DNA of 64,000 nt, from the NCBI GenBank assembly GCA_033725935.1, contig MU867081.1, forward strand, positions 434,001 to 498,000, in the 5' to 3' direction. This document shows, one piece after another, positions 1-10,487 of the stretch. The notes beneath the pieces were generated by a model. That model saw only the letters and a program-made list of their open reading frames with translations. It made no database searches and was not told where the DNA came from. The position numbers were made by a program, and so were the translations under genes. How positions within the stretch are numbered: the stretch's first letter is position 1; each line of letters starts with the position of its first letter. This DNA is from Cladorrhinum sp. PSN259 (lineage: Eukaryota > Ascomycota > Sordariomycetes > Sordariales > Podosporaceae).

Positions 1-6
1 CCAAGT

Positions 7-3000
7 CTACTCCAAAACCTCCTCAATCCTTTCATGCTCACCCTTTTCAACCCCCTCGATAATCCTCCCAAGAATCTGTTCCATCTCTCTCACCACCCTG
101 CCCGCAAACTCGCGGTCAAACATATCTGGGTCATACATAATCTTCAACACATGGGCCTTCCCAACCGCCTTGGCCACCTCAACGACCAGCGCGTAGGGCT
201 GATACATTCGCACCTTGCTCTTGGCCATGACGAGCCACCTGTCTTCTGGCTTGCTTTGCACCTCATCTTCGGGGTCAAACGGCTGGAACAGGAACAGCAC
301 CGAGTTCCCGTAAACCTCCCTGTCCAGCTTCAAATCCCTGTAGATCTCGTCGAGACTGACGTCGGCGTGCTCCGTCATGTCCCAGAAGTCATCTTGGACA
401 CTACCCAGAAACTCGGGCACCGTCTGCGTTCTGTCAAGCCGTGTCCGGACGGGGAGGAACGTTGCCAACGTGCCGTTGATGGTCTGTGGGTCCGGAAGGG
501 AGACGTTGCGCCCGGAGATGAGGTAGTCGAAGTTGACGTCTGTGGAGGCGCTGAAGCGCGACAGCCAGAGCTCGAAGGCGCCCTGGAAGAGAGTGGAGGT
601 CGTTACGCCCAGGGCTCCGGCTGCGTCGTCTACGCCCGGTGTGGAAATTTTCTCCTTGACGAATTGTGTGATCTTGGGGGCGGGGTTGCGGGCGAGGAGG
701 TTGTCAGGGGCCTTCCCCCTGAGGGCGGCAGTCCAGCGTTGCAGAGACTCTGCCTTGGGACCTTGGTAGGTTAATTCGGTGAATTCTTTGAACTCGGTGT
801 GCGGTGGAATGGGTTGACCGGCTAGGATTGCGGCGAAGTGGGTGTCAAAGATGCGCAGGAGTGTCCCGTCGTAGACGGCGTGGTCCATCTTGATGAGAAC
901 ATCCCATTCGCCCGAGGGGTAGCTGAGGATGGCGTAGCGGATGAAGGCGTTGGGAAACACGAAGCGCTCGGCCCAGATGCGCTCTGCGACAATGGTTGCG
1001 TCATTCTGGTCGCGACAAGGGACTCTCACTACGTCTGGATCGGTGTTGCGAAGAACACAGCCGACCCATTCAACCGAGGAAACCTGGAGCCAGGTCGTGC
1101 GCAAGATCTCGTTGGCTTGGGTGAGGGCGCGGGTCGCAGCCAACCAGCGCTCTGGGTCTGCGGAAGCGGGCATCCGTCTAACAGTTTGGAGAACCCACAT
1201 CTGGTCAAGGCGGGCCCCCTGGGTAAGGAACTCGGTCTGCCCTGGCGGGCAAGGGTATATGTATTCGATGTCTTGGCCCAGTTTCAAGTCGGCCGCGTCT
1301 AGTCTCTGTTGTACTGCAGGAGAGGGTTCGAAGGCACGGCTCTTGGCTGTGCCGCCCCGTGCGACCTGCTGCATCGTCGCCGCCATGTCCTTCAGCTTCG
1401 AAGACCGTAGAATGTTCGGGACACTCATCATGTACCCCGCCTGGCGGGCCATGCTAGCCAGGCTGATAGCATAAATAGAGTCGCCCCCCAACGTGAGGAA
1501 GTTGGCCTCCCGTCCAATCTGAGCCGTGGGAATGCTAAAGAGCTCGGACCACATACGCTCCAGCGCTTCCTCAGCGGCTGTCTCTGTGGGTACAATCTCG
1601 TGGCTGTCCGTCACTGTTTCCAACACGTAGCGACCCAACTCCACCGGACCGAGTTCTTCCATCTTCTTCTGCAACGCCTTCCTGTCGACCTTGCGCGAGG
1701 GGAGTTTTGGGAAGGAACCCATTGGGATGACGAACTTGGGCACCATGTAAGTGGCCAAGGAGTCTAGTGACGCCCTCAAGGACGCGAAGACATCAATGTG
1801 CTCAGCTACGTCCTGGATATCCAACGAGTTGTCCTCCCGGAAGATGCAGAAAGCCACCAGGCGTGGGTTGTTGTCAAACTTTGACACCAACGCGACCACA
1901 TCCTTGACCAGGCCAGTCTTCCGGATTGCGCTCTCCACTTCGCCCAGCTCGATCCGGTGGCCGTGCACTTTGACCTGGTTATCTTTCCTCCCGAGGCACT
2001 CGATCTCACCGCCCGGCAGCCAGCGGGCAAGATCACCGGTGCGATAGAGCCGCAATCCGAGTTCATTGTTGTGCACATAGGTGGCATTAGTCAGATCATC
2101 CCGATTTACGTACCCGGCCGTAACCTGCGGGCCGCCTATGCACAACTCCCCAACAGCGCCGTACGGCATCAACTTCTGCCCGTCCGGCGCAAGAATAAAC
2201 GCCATGACGGTTGGGAACGGCGCACCAATATTCCCGATCCGGCCACCGAGCTGCACGTCCTTGGTGGTCACCACCATACTTGTCTCGGTCGGGCCGTAGA
2301 CATTGAGTATCTGGCACTTCGACTTCCACGTCTCGACCACATCGTGTGTCAGCGGTTCGCCCCCGACAATCAGCTTCTCAAACCCAGGCACGTCAGCGGG
2401 CTTGAAGAGGCGTGCGACGGTGGGCGTGATGATGGCCTGTCTGACGTCCATGGTGTTGATGGATCCGACGATATCGGACAGAAGACGCTCGGTGGGCGCC
2501 ATGCAGAGCGTACCGCCCGTGGAGAGGGTGTTGAAGAAGTCTTGCACCGAGGCGTCGAACACGTAGTTGGCGAACTGGAGGGTACGCCACGTGCCGGCGT
2601 ACCGGCCTTCGACCGTTGCCATGCTGGTTACGGCGGTCGAGGCGGAGCGGTGGGGAACTTTGACGCCTTTTGGTTGGCCAGTGGAGCCCGAGGTGTAGAT
2701 TATGTAGGCGAGGTGGTCAGGCGAGATGGGCACGCTTGGGGGGTGACTGGGCATGCATGTGAGGCATATGTTATCGATGGTCAGCGCTTGGAGGCCGGGG
2801 ACCGAGGCGACAAAATCGGCGTATTCCTTGTGGATGATGATGTGCTTCGCAGCAGTGTCCTCAACGATGAAGCTGTTCCGCTGCACCGGATTTTCTGGAT
2901 TCAGCGGGACATAGGCGGCGCCGGCTTTCATGACACCGAGGAGGCTAACCATGGTATCGACCGACTTGTTGAGCATCAGGGGTACTCTGTCACCTGGCTT

Positions 3001-6000
3001 AACGCCGCGGTGGACTAGTAGGTGTGCCACCCGGTTGGCCAGCTGGTTCAGCTCGGCGTACGTGACTTGTCGTGTGCCTTCCCAGTCAATAGCGACCGTG
3101 TCTGGACTCTGGTGCGCCCACCTCTCAAACGCTGCGTGGAGGAGTTCAGGAGCCGGGACATGCAGCGTGGCCCGGTTAGAGAGCTCGTCTGCGAGATAAG
3201 CCCGTTCAGAGACACCCATGATATCGAGTTCTTCAGTCTTCTGGTCTGGCTTGTGGAGGATTGCCTGAACAATGGCGGAGAATGATTCGGAGAGGAACTC
3301 TAGCCTGCGCAGCTCCATGTCACCAGCCAGCCGGATTTGGGTGCCGCCTTCGCGCTGCGACTCTTCCACTTCAAGGACAACGAATTCAGAGTCCCAAAAT
3401 TGACGTTTTCCGTGGCGTTTGAAGACTTTCTGCACATCTTGGTCTGCGTCCCCGTTCTTTACCAGGATATTAACAAGGGTATCAAATAGCCCAGTCCGCG
3501 CATTTGCCGAACGCAGCGCCTCTTGCAAACCGACCTGAGAATGTTTGACAACGCTCGGGAACTTGGCCTGGACAGCCTTGACTAGTTGGATCAATGACAT
3601 GCCGGGGTCCACCTCGATCCGTTGAGGCACGGTGGTCATGGTGGGACCATCCATATTGTGGATGTCCAGGATGGGAGCTTCCCTGCCGGAGAGCGTTGTG
3701 CCGAAAACAACGTCTTGGGTTCCCAAGTGCCGCGATAACAAAACTGCCCAGGCAGCGTAGATAATGGCACCACTACTAACCCCTAAGCTTTGTGCCCTTT
3801 TAGTCAGAGCAACAGCCAGCTGTGTCTCAAGCCGAGCGCGAGGATGCACCGGAGCATAGTTCAGGCAGGACGGAGACGCATCTTGGAGATGCTCTTTCCA
3901 GAACCCGAGGCTGTCAGGCTTGTTCTGGCTGAGTAGGTGCTGGACGAACTTTTTGAACTTGGGGCGCTGTGGTATCTGCTTTCCGAGGTAGGCGGCAGCC
4001 ACGTCTTCGTACAGGAAGCTGTGAGACCAAAAGTCGAAGAGAGAGTGGTGCATGGTGACGACGAGGTACTTTTCAGATACAACAGTGAGGCGGAACAGAG
4101 GCCCTGACAGAGGCAGCTTCTGCTTCCTGTCCTGGGCCAATTGTTCCTCCAGAGCCCCATGCGTCTCGTGCCAGGGCAGGTCCCAGTCCTCCCTAATCAC
4201 CTGCAGAATCGTTTTTCCGTGCGGGATGAATCCTGTGCGTAGAATATCCCGTGCCTGGAAGACCTGCTCGAAGCTGTCTCGGAGCTTGCCAATGTCTAGG
4301 TCCTGGATACTCCAAACACGCTGGTACGTGTAAGGATCCGCGTCGCTGTCTATCGACGTGAGCAGGGCAGCCTGGAACGGTGTGGCTGGATATGCATCCA
4401 ACACGCCGGGCGTTTCCGAAAGCCGCGAGGCACTTTCCAAGTCAGCGAGCATAAAGAATGGCGGGACCTCTTGGTCTTCCTTGCCCTCAGCCGGCCGAGC
4501 AGTAGTCGCAACCTTCTCTAGGGATTCGTCGCTGAAAATAGTAGCAAAGTCGACCACTAAGCCGGCCCGGCGGAGTTCTGAGACGGCTTTGATTGCTTGA
4601 AGAGAGTTGCCGCCCAAAACCGTGAAGGAGCTTCCACGTCCTATGACGGACAAATCAAGTCCAATGACGGACCCCCATACCTTGGCGACTTTTGCTTCGG
4701 TCTCGCTGAGGGGAGCGTTACTGTCGTCTCCAGCCGACAAGATGCGAGCAAGCCCCGAGGTTCCAAGTTCTCTGACCATCCTTTTGAGCTTCTGGTAGTC
4801 TGTCTTGCCATTTGCATTCTTGGGTAGCTCGGAAACAAGTGGAAGCCAGTAGCTCGGTACCATGTAGCCCGGAACTCTCGAGCGCATATGCTGCCGAATA
4901 GAAGGCAGTTCGGTGTTCAGACTCCGACCGTCAGCCAGAACCAACGCGGCCACAAGCACGAATTGGCCATCCTCCATCTCCACTGCAACGGAAGCGCAAG
5001 ACGCTACCGCTTCATGTTCAAACAAGCAGCGATCGACTTCTGCCGGCTCCACCTTCTGGCCGTTGATCTTCACCTGAAGATCCAGTCGGCCCAAGATCTC
5101 AATCTGGAAGTCAGAGAGCCTGCGTGCCATATCACCCGTCCGGTAGAGCTTGCCCGGTCCGAAGGGGTTGTCGACAAAGACCTTTGCGGTCAGTCCGGGC
5201 TGGTTCAAGTAGCCAGATGCCAGCTGAGGACCAGCGAGACATAGCTCACCAGCCACCATGGTTGGGCACATCTCCAGACTTCCAGGCTGCAGGATGTAAG
5301 CCGAAGTAGTATCAGCCGGATTTCCAACCACCCTTGGGTTGCCCTTCGGCTCGAGCTGGCGGCCGAAGTTGAGTTGTGTGCACTCACTGAGGCCGTAGGT
5401 GTTGCGCACCAAGACGCTGGTGCTCGCCCAAGTATCGACGAGAGATTCCGGGATTCTCTCGCCTACCAAGACCACCTGCTTCAGGTGAGGTACGTCGGCC
5501 GGCCGCAGTAGGGACAGAGCTGAAGGGGTAATGCCCAAGGCATCAACCCTGAGATCATTTATGACACCGGCGACGTCGGTAGCCATCTTGTCTTTGCTGG
5601 TAATCAGGAGAGTGCCGCCGTGTACCAAAGTGGAGAGCATAGTCCGCTGAGCTGCTGAGAAGGACGGGTTGTAGAAGAGCAGCCAGCGAGAGAGGCCGTT
5701 GAGAGTGTGGCTGGCCATGCCGCTTGCTGCTGCTCCATGCGTGAGCACGGCGCCTTTGGGATTGCCTGTACTGCCTGATGTATAAATGATGTAGCACTTG
5801 TCCTCAGGTCGGATGTCGACATCTGGATTGGACCAAGTGCTGGATTTGGAATCGGCGCCAGCGAGGAGATCCTCGATAGCCCTGGCTTGAGGGAACATGT
5901 GGCTGTACCTTTGCTGAGCGATAATGAGAGAAGGTGAGCAGTCATCGACGACCTGCTCTAGACGTTGGGCTGGGCTCTCCGGATCCAAGACAGTGTAGGC

Positions 6001-7557
6001 GGCGCCGGACTTCAGGACCGCTAGTATGGAGACGATGAGCTCCAAGGAGCGATCCATCAGGATCGGCACAATATCACCCTTCTGCAGTTGCAAGGTGTGG
6101 GCAACCGAGTTGGCCAGTGTGTTGAGCTCTTCGAAAGTCAGCTTTTCATCTCCTCCGAACTCGACTGCAACTCTGGAGCTGTGGAGGGACACGGCCTTTT
6201 CAAAGAGAGCGGTAATAGTAGTCGACACAGCGGATTTGCCTGTACCTGCCCGAGCGAGGAGTTCAGACCTCTCTGCATCCGAAATTAGGCTGATCGAGGT
6301 GCAGGGGGTGTTCTCAAGGTCCTTGATGGCAGCGGCACTTCGTAGGGCAGCAACAAAATGCTGCAGAAGGATCTCGGCCACGGACGAGTCGATTTCGTCG
6401 ACGTGGGTGAGCGCAACGACAAGAACACGGCTGTCGCAGATATTCAAGGCGACTGGGAAGCTGACTAGGCCCTGTGCAATTTGTGGTGACCTGGCGACCT
6501 GTGAGTAGGTGACAACGGAGTCGACGTTTGCTCCAGGGGCCAGGTGGCGTCGGATCTCGTCAAGCCCCACGAAGGCATGACTCGCAGCAGTATCGTGAAA
6601 CTGCTGTAGCCTCGTGGCGATCGTCTTGATCAAGTCGTTGCTGGTGGCGGCAAGCCTGACGAGGTACGTCTGATCGAGATATCCGATGCAGTTGTCGACA
6701 CCAACAAAGTGGGCGTCCCGTCGAACCGCGCCGAAGAGCACATCGTCAGAACCGGTATGCGATCGAAGGACGAGTGCCCAGACAAGTTCAAAGAATATCT
6801 GGCGGCTCATGCCCATGTTCCTAGGCAAATCAAAGTTGTCGACAATTTCGGTAATGCACTTCCTTCTCCCAAAGGTCTCCCCTTGTGCTGGCTTGAAAAT
6901 CGCACTTTTGGGGACCAGGGGACGAGGAACAGCATCATCAAGAGTCTTGTGCCAGAATTCGTTTGACTCATTGCTGTTCCTCATCTTTGACAAGAATCGG
7001 AGGTAAGAGCCAAACCCGGTGTGCTCCCTTGGTGGGAGGCCACGGAGCAGAAGATTGAAGTCATGGCTGATTGTCTTGAGGGATGTTCCGTCGATGAGAG
7101 CCCGGCGGAAGTTGAGGTAAAGCTTGGGCTTGCCTCTCGGTGAGGACTCCAACGTGAGATGTGCTAGCCGATCGTCTGTGTATTTGTTCTGGTCTCCGGG
7201 CGGGACAATATCCTCAATGCGTTGGTAGACGACCACGTCGAGTTGCGCTGTGTCCGGATCACGACGTAGGGTAGCACGGAGGCATGAATGGTATGAAGCT
7301 AGAGCCCTCCAGGCATTGGCGATGGAGCTCAGGTCCGCGTAGCGGACTCTCTCCAGGCCCAGCTCGGATTTGGCCCACGGTACAGGCTCTTGCGCGACTT
7401 CATATTGGATTCTGGTAGCCGGATATATGTTTTCGACCTGGGAGAAAAGCTGGTTCTCTTCGGTTTCTTCCCATGGTGTCGGTGTGTCGAAAGGTACTTT
7501 GAAGTCGACGATGTCGTTCAAGGGGAGGTGCAGATCAATGGTGTGAGTGAATCGCAT
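7..7557 (-). CDS. Dimodular nonribosomal peptide synthetase (C*-A-T-C-A-T-C)
   Basis: Single-exon 2516-aa megasynthase. The first true ATG is at 7557; the reading frame stays open a few codons upstream but only with a GTG. Domains by approximate residue: C1 40-440, A1 460-900 (YIIYTSGSTG near 590), T1 near 985 (GGNSL), C2 1060-1480 (HHSLFDF near 1170), A2 1500-1900 (YIIYTSGSTG near 1618), T2 near 2025 (GGDSI), C3 2100-2516 (DHAVYDG near 2225). It should load two substrates as adenylates onto phosphopantetheine arms, condense them at C2 and release at C3. C1 carries RRALIDG in place of HHxxxDG, so it is probably non-catalytic. A1 has FYNPSFS where A2 has FANYVFD, so it lacks the Asp that binds an alpha-amino group; A2 keeps it. 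The terminal C resembles fungal cyclising C-T domains. Two modules plus a terminal C suggest a small cyclic or two-building-block product. The stop lies at the window edge, so cluster genes may continue to the left. The family is certain; the product is unknown. Confidence 0.96.
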   Translation of the reverse strand: MRFTHTIDLHLPLNDIVDFKVPFDTPTPWEETEENQLFSQVENIYPATRIQYEVAQEPVPWAKSELGLERVRYADLSSIANAWRALASYHSCLRATLRRDPDTAQLDVVVYQRIEDIVPPGDQNKYTDDRLAHLTLESSPRGKPKLYLNFRRALIDGTSLKTISHDFNLLLRGLPPREHTGFGSYLRFLSKMRNSNESNEFWHKTLDDAVPRPLVPKSAIFKPAQGETFGRRKCITEIVDNFDLPRNMGMSRQIFFELVWALVLRSHTGSDDVLFGAVRRDAHFVGVDNCIGYLDQTYLVRLAATSNDLIKTIATRLQQFHDTAASHAFVGLDEIRRHLAPGANVDSVVTYSQVARSPQIAQGLVSFPVALNICDSRVLVVALTHVDEIDSSVAEILLQHFVAALRSAAAIKDLENTPCTSISLISDAERSELLARAGTGKSAVSTTITALFEKAVSLHSSRVAVEFGGDEKLTFEELNTLANSVAHTLQLQKGDIVPILMDRSLELIVSILAVLKSGAAYTVLDPESPAQRLEQVVDDCSPSLIIAQQRYSHMFPQARAIEDLLAGADSKSSTWSNPDVDIRPEDKCYIIYTSGSTGNPKGAVLTHGAAASGMASHTLNGLSRWLLFYNPSFSAAQRTMLSTLVHGGTLLITSKDKMATDVAGVINDLRVDALGITPSALSLLRPADVPHLKQVVLVGERIPESLVDTWASTSVLVRNTYGLSECTQLNFGRQLEPKGNPRVVGNPADTTSAYILQPGSLEMCPTMVAGELCLAGPQLASGYLNQPGLTAKVFVDNPFGPGKLYRTGDMARRLSDFQIEILGRLDLQVKINGQKVEPAEVDRCLFEHEAVASCASVAVEMEDGQFVLVAALVLADGRSLNTELPSIRQHMRSRVPGYMVPSYWLPLVSELPKNANGKTDYQKLKRMVRELGTSGLARILSAGDDSNAPLSETEAKVAKVWGSVIGLDLSVIGRGSSFTVLGGNSLQAIKAVSELRRAGLVVDFATIFSDESLEKVATTARPAEGKEDQEVPPFFMLADLESASRLSETPGVLDAYPATPFQAALLTSIDSDADPYTYQRVWSIQDLDIGKLRDSFEQVFQARDILRTGFIPHGKTILQVIREDWDLPWHETHGALEEQLAQDRKQKLPLSGPLFRLTVVSEKYLVVTMHHSLFDFWSHSFLYEDVAAAYLGKQIPQRPKFKKFVQHLLSQNKPDSLGFWKEHLQDASPSCLNYAPVHPRARLETQLAVALTKRAQSLGVSSGAIIYAAWAVLLSRHLGTQDVVFGTTLSGREAPILDIHNMDGPTMTTVPQRIEVDPGMSLIQLVKAVQAKFPSVVKHSQVGLQEALRSANARTGLFDTLVNILVKNGDADQDVQKVFKRHGKRQFWDSEFVVLEVEESQREGGTQIRLAGDMELRRLEFLSESFSAIVQAILHKPDQKTEELDIMGVSERAYLADELSNRATLHVPAPELLHAAFERWAHQSPDTVAIDWEGTRQVTYAELNQLANRVAHLLVHRGVKPGDRVPLMLNKSVDTMVSLLGVMKAGAAYVPLNPENPVQRNSFIVEDTAAKHIIIHKEYADFVASVPGLQALTIDNICLTCMPSHPPSVPISPDHLAYIIYTSGSTGQPKGVKVPHRSASTAVTSMATVEGRYAGTWRTLQFANYVFDASVQDFFNTLSTGGTLCMAPTERLLSDIVGSINTMDVRQAIITPTVARLFKPADVPGFEKLIVGGEPLTHDVVETWKSKCQILNVYGPTETSMVVTTKDVQLGGRIGNIGAPFPTVMAFILAPDGQKLMPYGAVGELCIGGPQVTAGYVNRDDLTNATYVHNNELGLRLYRTGDLARWLPGGEIECLGRKDNQVKVHGHRIELGEVESAIRKTGLVKDVVALVSKFDNNPRLVAFCIFREDNSLDIQDVAEHIDVFASLRASLDSLATYMVPKFVIPMGSFPKLPSRKVDRKALQKKMEELGPVELGRYVLETVTDSHEIVPTETAAEEALERMWSELFSIPTAQIGREANFLTLGGDSIYAISLASMARQAGYMMSVPNILRSSKLKDMAATMQQVARGGTAKSRAFEPSPAVQQRLDAADLKLGQDIEYIYPCPPGQTEFLTQGARLDQMWVLQTVRRMPASADPERWLAATRALTQANEILRTTWLQVSSVEWVGCVLRNTDPDVVRVPCRDQNDATIVAERIWAERFVFPNAFIRYAILSYPSGEWDVLIKMDHAVYDGTLLRIFDTHFAAILAGQPIPPHTEFKEFTELTYQGPKAESLQRWTAALRGKAPDNLLARNPAPKITQFVKEKISTPGVDDAAGALGVTTSTLFQGAFELWLSRFSASTDVNFDYLISGRNVSLPDPQTINGTLATFLPVRTRLDRTQTVPEFLGSVQDDFWDMTEHADVSLDEIYRDLKLDREVYGNSVLFLFQPFDPEDEVQSKPEDRWLVMAKSKVRMYQPYALVVEVAKAVGKAHVLKIMYDPDMFDREFAGRVVREMEQILGRIIEGVEKGEHERIEEVLE

Positions 7558-9208
7558 TTTGTTCACAGTCTTGCGTGTGTATGATATGGGAGATCAGTGG
7601 TTGGGTGAGAATGAGTCTGATGGGGCTGTGGAGTAGCTGTAGGGCTGATTGCAATAGAAATATAAATCTTGACTATTTTGATGTCGTCTCTAACTGGACT
7701 TGGCCTTGAAACTAGAACCTCGATCGACGACGTTGCGCCAAGATGAGTGACTTTATATCTACAGCCAGACATGAAGCTGCCATGATATAACGTCGTGCCA
7801 TCTATCATTCCCGGTTCACATCACCTCAGCCCGGGGGCGATTGACGGCCCCTGTACTCAACCCCGCCGACCTGCTCTCTAGCCGGTCTGAATGAGGTTGT
7901 TTCATTCCATCCCACCTTCATCCAGTCTTCTAGATGAGACGCCATGATTCTGGAATGTGAACCACAGAAAAATTTGTTGAAAGGGGGTTGTTACGCAAGG
8001 AAAATCCAGAAATTGCGGTGTCTGTAGAGCCTTAGAGACCGAGAGTGCATCTTGTCTCCTATCCGTGCATCAGAATCCCGACCAATCATGAAGTGTGCAA
8101 AGTATGGATGGTGGAATTCAGCACGCCCCTTACGTGAGGGACCACGAAGATGCACAGATGAACCCTGACTTGATGCTACCCTCCACCATGCAGAGGATCC
8201 ACACCGGGGCCAATTGGAAGCTACAGATGATGCCTGTGTAAAAATTCTCATTGCTAGGCTATATTATTCCACTCCGAAGGATTCTCATCCTGGCTGATGT
8301 CGTCATGCTCAACTTGTCTGATGTTTGTTTTAGAGGATTCATCAAGAAAAAGACTGAGTGTGTATCAAAGTTGAAAATAAGAATAGTAACTCGAAGTCCC
8401 CGTATAAACTCACCTCGAACTCTACGGTAGTGTGCGTTGGATAGATCTCAGTTGCCGCACAGTGATAAGCTTTATTCTAGGCTCGGACCGCGCTGCGCTA
8501 GCACCCTGAAGAGTGGCGCTAATAGGCGAATACGCGACCTAACCTGGAGGAGTAGTATAGAAAATGGGGTTGCTACGTTCCTCGGAAGGAGACATGCATC
8601 AGAACAGCTGCAACATTGAAACTCCGGGCCCTATCTCCAAAGGGGGTTACAATATTCGAACCATTCTACGTGTAGGCTGAACTACGTCATGGTGCATTAG
8701 ACTCTGATGAAGATAGAACGCTTGGCTAAACACCCAGTGGTCAGCCTCGGATTTTCATGCTGAGCCAAAGCGCAGCTCGTCAGCTTACGTCTCCCCATCT
8801 CACATGGAACTGAAGGATCCCTCGACACATGCACCGTATCGGATATACTGTATACTCAGGATTCACATCCTTGTCATGTCGGCACCTAGCAATGACTAAA
8901 AAACAAGAGATCACCGCCAGTCGGATATGTTGATCGGATGTAACCGACTCCCTCGTTTCCTGACGATAACACGCATAACCGTCAATTGACGTTGATGGAT
9001 GTTCTCAGAAGATTCTAGATAGATGGATCGGACGACAGTATCAAGCGTACGAAAGATTGACCCGACCTGTGGTTCTTATCATGGCTTCTGCTAGCATAAA
9101 TACACGAAACTAGACATCGCCTCTTTATTTTCAATACCAACACCATCAAACAGTTCATAACAGCTCCCCTCAAGACTTACGAACTTCACAACGTAGACCA
9201 GAAACGCA
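7558..9208. promoter_or_regulatory. Divergent promoter region between NRPS and CMD-like gene
   Basis: No convincing gene lies in these 1.65 kb. For the NRPS, the minus strand reads TATAAAG at plus positions 7751-7758, about 195 nt before its ATG. For the rightward gene, CATAAATA lies at 9095-9102, about 107 nt before its ATG. A perfect TCGG-N6-CCGA palindrome lies at 8934-8947. The divergent arrangement could let one regulator control both genes. The element positions are read directly; their use is inferred. Confidence 0.5.
8934..8947. promoter_or_regulatory. TCGG-N6-CCGA palindrome, candidate Zn2Cys6 binding site
   Basis: The sequence TCGGATGTAACCGA is an exact TCGG-N6-CCGA inverted repeat. 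This is the spacing known for Zn2Cys6 regulators such as PPR1 and UaY. It lies about 260 nt upstream of the CMD-like gene and 1.4 kb upstream of the NRPS. Another CGG triplet occurs 10 nt to its left. No Zn2Cys6 regulator gene is visible in the window, so the cognate factor would be encoded elsewhere. Confidence 0.35.
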
Positions 9209-9895
9209 ATGGCGACTTGGGATAACCGCGCTGTGACAAACGAGCACATTCTTCCCTACGTGGACTCGAGCACCGCGCCCCAAGACATCAAAGCGGCACT
9301 GCAGACACTGCCATTCGAGCGCAATGTCTTCAAGGTAAGGGTCCCTACTATCCATTCTACTAAACCATGTCAAGAAAACATTGGCTGACAGGTCCAGCTC
9401 CTCGCAAATGGCACCGTCTCCTTCAAGGCCTTCATGAACCTCCTCACAACCATGTGGGCCAAGGACCGCAAGATCCGGTCGACGGAGTGGCAGCTCGTCG
9501 TTCTCCGGACAGCCGCTACCCTCGACGCCCCTTACGAGTGGGACGTCAACGAGCCCGTCGCAAAGATATTCGGCATGACCGACGCCCAGTTCGCGGCTAT
9601 TCGTGATGTCGGAAACGCGTTGCCGGAGGGCCACTTCACGGAGCGGCAGCTGCTGATTGGGCAATTCGTCGACCAGCTCAGTGGTAAGAACAAGGTGGAT
9701 CTAGAAACGATGGAAAAAATGAAGGCGGTGTTCAGCAACGAGGAGATCATGGAGCTGTTTTACACCCATGGTGTCTATAGCTTTCTGGCTCGAATGATGA
9801 ATAGTTGCAGGATTGACTTCGACCCGCCGATTCCGGGACTGGAGGACATGTTAAGGAAGGTCAATGCAGATGCTATTGAAAAGGAGAAGCAGTAG
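9209..9895 (+). CDS. Carboxymuconolactone decarboxylase-like (AhpD-fold) protein
   Basis: Two exons, 9209-9334 and 9392-9895, joined in phase 0 across a 57-nt GT-AG intron, give 209 aa. The central segment (about residues 60-110, including LRTAATLDAPYEWDVNEP) matches the conserved helical core of the carboxymuconolactone decarboxylase/AhpD-like fold. The CxxC peroxidase pair of true AhpD is absent, and so is the E-x-x-x-x-H arrangement of many CMD enzymes; the only evident Cys is near the C-terminus (MNSCRIDFD). It is therefore unlikely to be a peroxidase. In fungi such proteins often sit in biosynthetic clusters as tailoring or accessory proteins of unclear chemistry. Its position next to and divergent from the NRPS supports a cluster role. 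No signal peptide is seen, so it is probably cytosolic. Confidence 0.8.
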
Positions 9896-10487
9896 TTAGT
9901 TAATTTGTTAACAGTGGGCTATTCAAGTTAATAATACTGCACCCAATCTCATCACTTGCCTACATTCTTTAGCACCCATCGTTACCTAGATAAAAAGTAT
10001 CTCCGTATTGACTAGCTTAATGTTCAAAGTCGTGTTAACTACTGTACATCTTTAGACAATCAACTTGGTAAATGAAGCAGATAATATAGTTGGTTAACTT
10101 GTCAAGATTCGAAAATATCCCAAAAAAAACAATTTTTTTTTAAGAAAAGGAAACTAGATAGTATAATTGTAAGAAGGAGGTGTAGAATTGAACTACACCT
10201 TTTGATATAGGTATTATTCTTGACTTGAGAAATTTTGCTGTTATTATAAAACCGCGGGGGCTAAGTTGTGGATATTAGACTACGTTACCTCGCCGTAATA
10301 CAAGTCGTGTTATAATTACCGCTTTATATAAAGTTTCTAAAAAGTAGCGATAATACTGAGGGGCGGCCAGTTACAGTTGATCGTTGCATAGAGATCGGAA
10401 TCTGAACATGTCCTTGTTATAAGTGAATCTGTGGACTGAAGTATTTATTGTAGAATATATTTGATTTTTATATCAAGTCGATTGCAA
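9896..10487. other. AT-rich intergenic region with convergent 3' ends
   Basis: About 590 nt between the stops of the CMD-like gene and the leftward reductase gene. It is AT-rich with short A and T runs near 10,120-10,145. No gene, RNA or repeat is recognised; it probably holds the two 3' untranslated regions. Confidence 0.5.
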
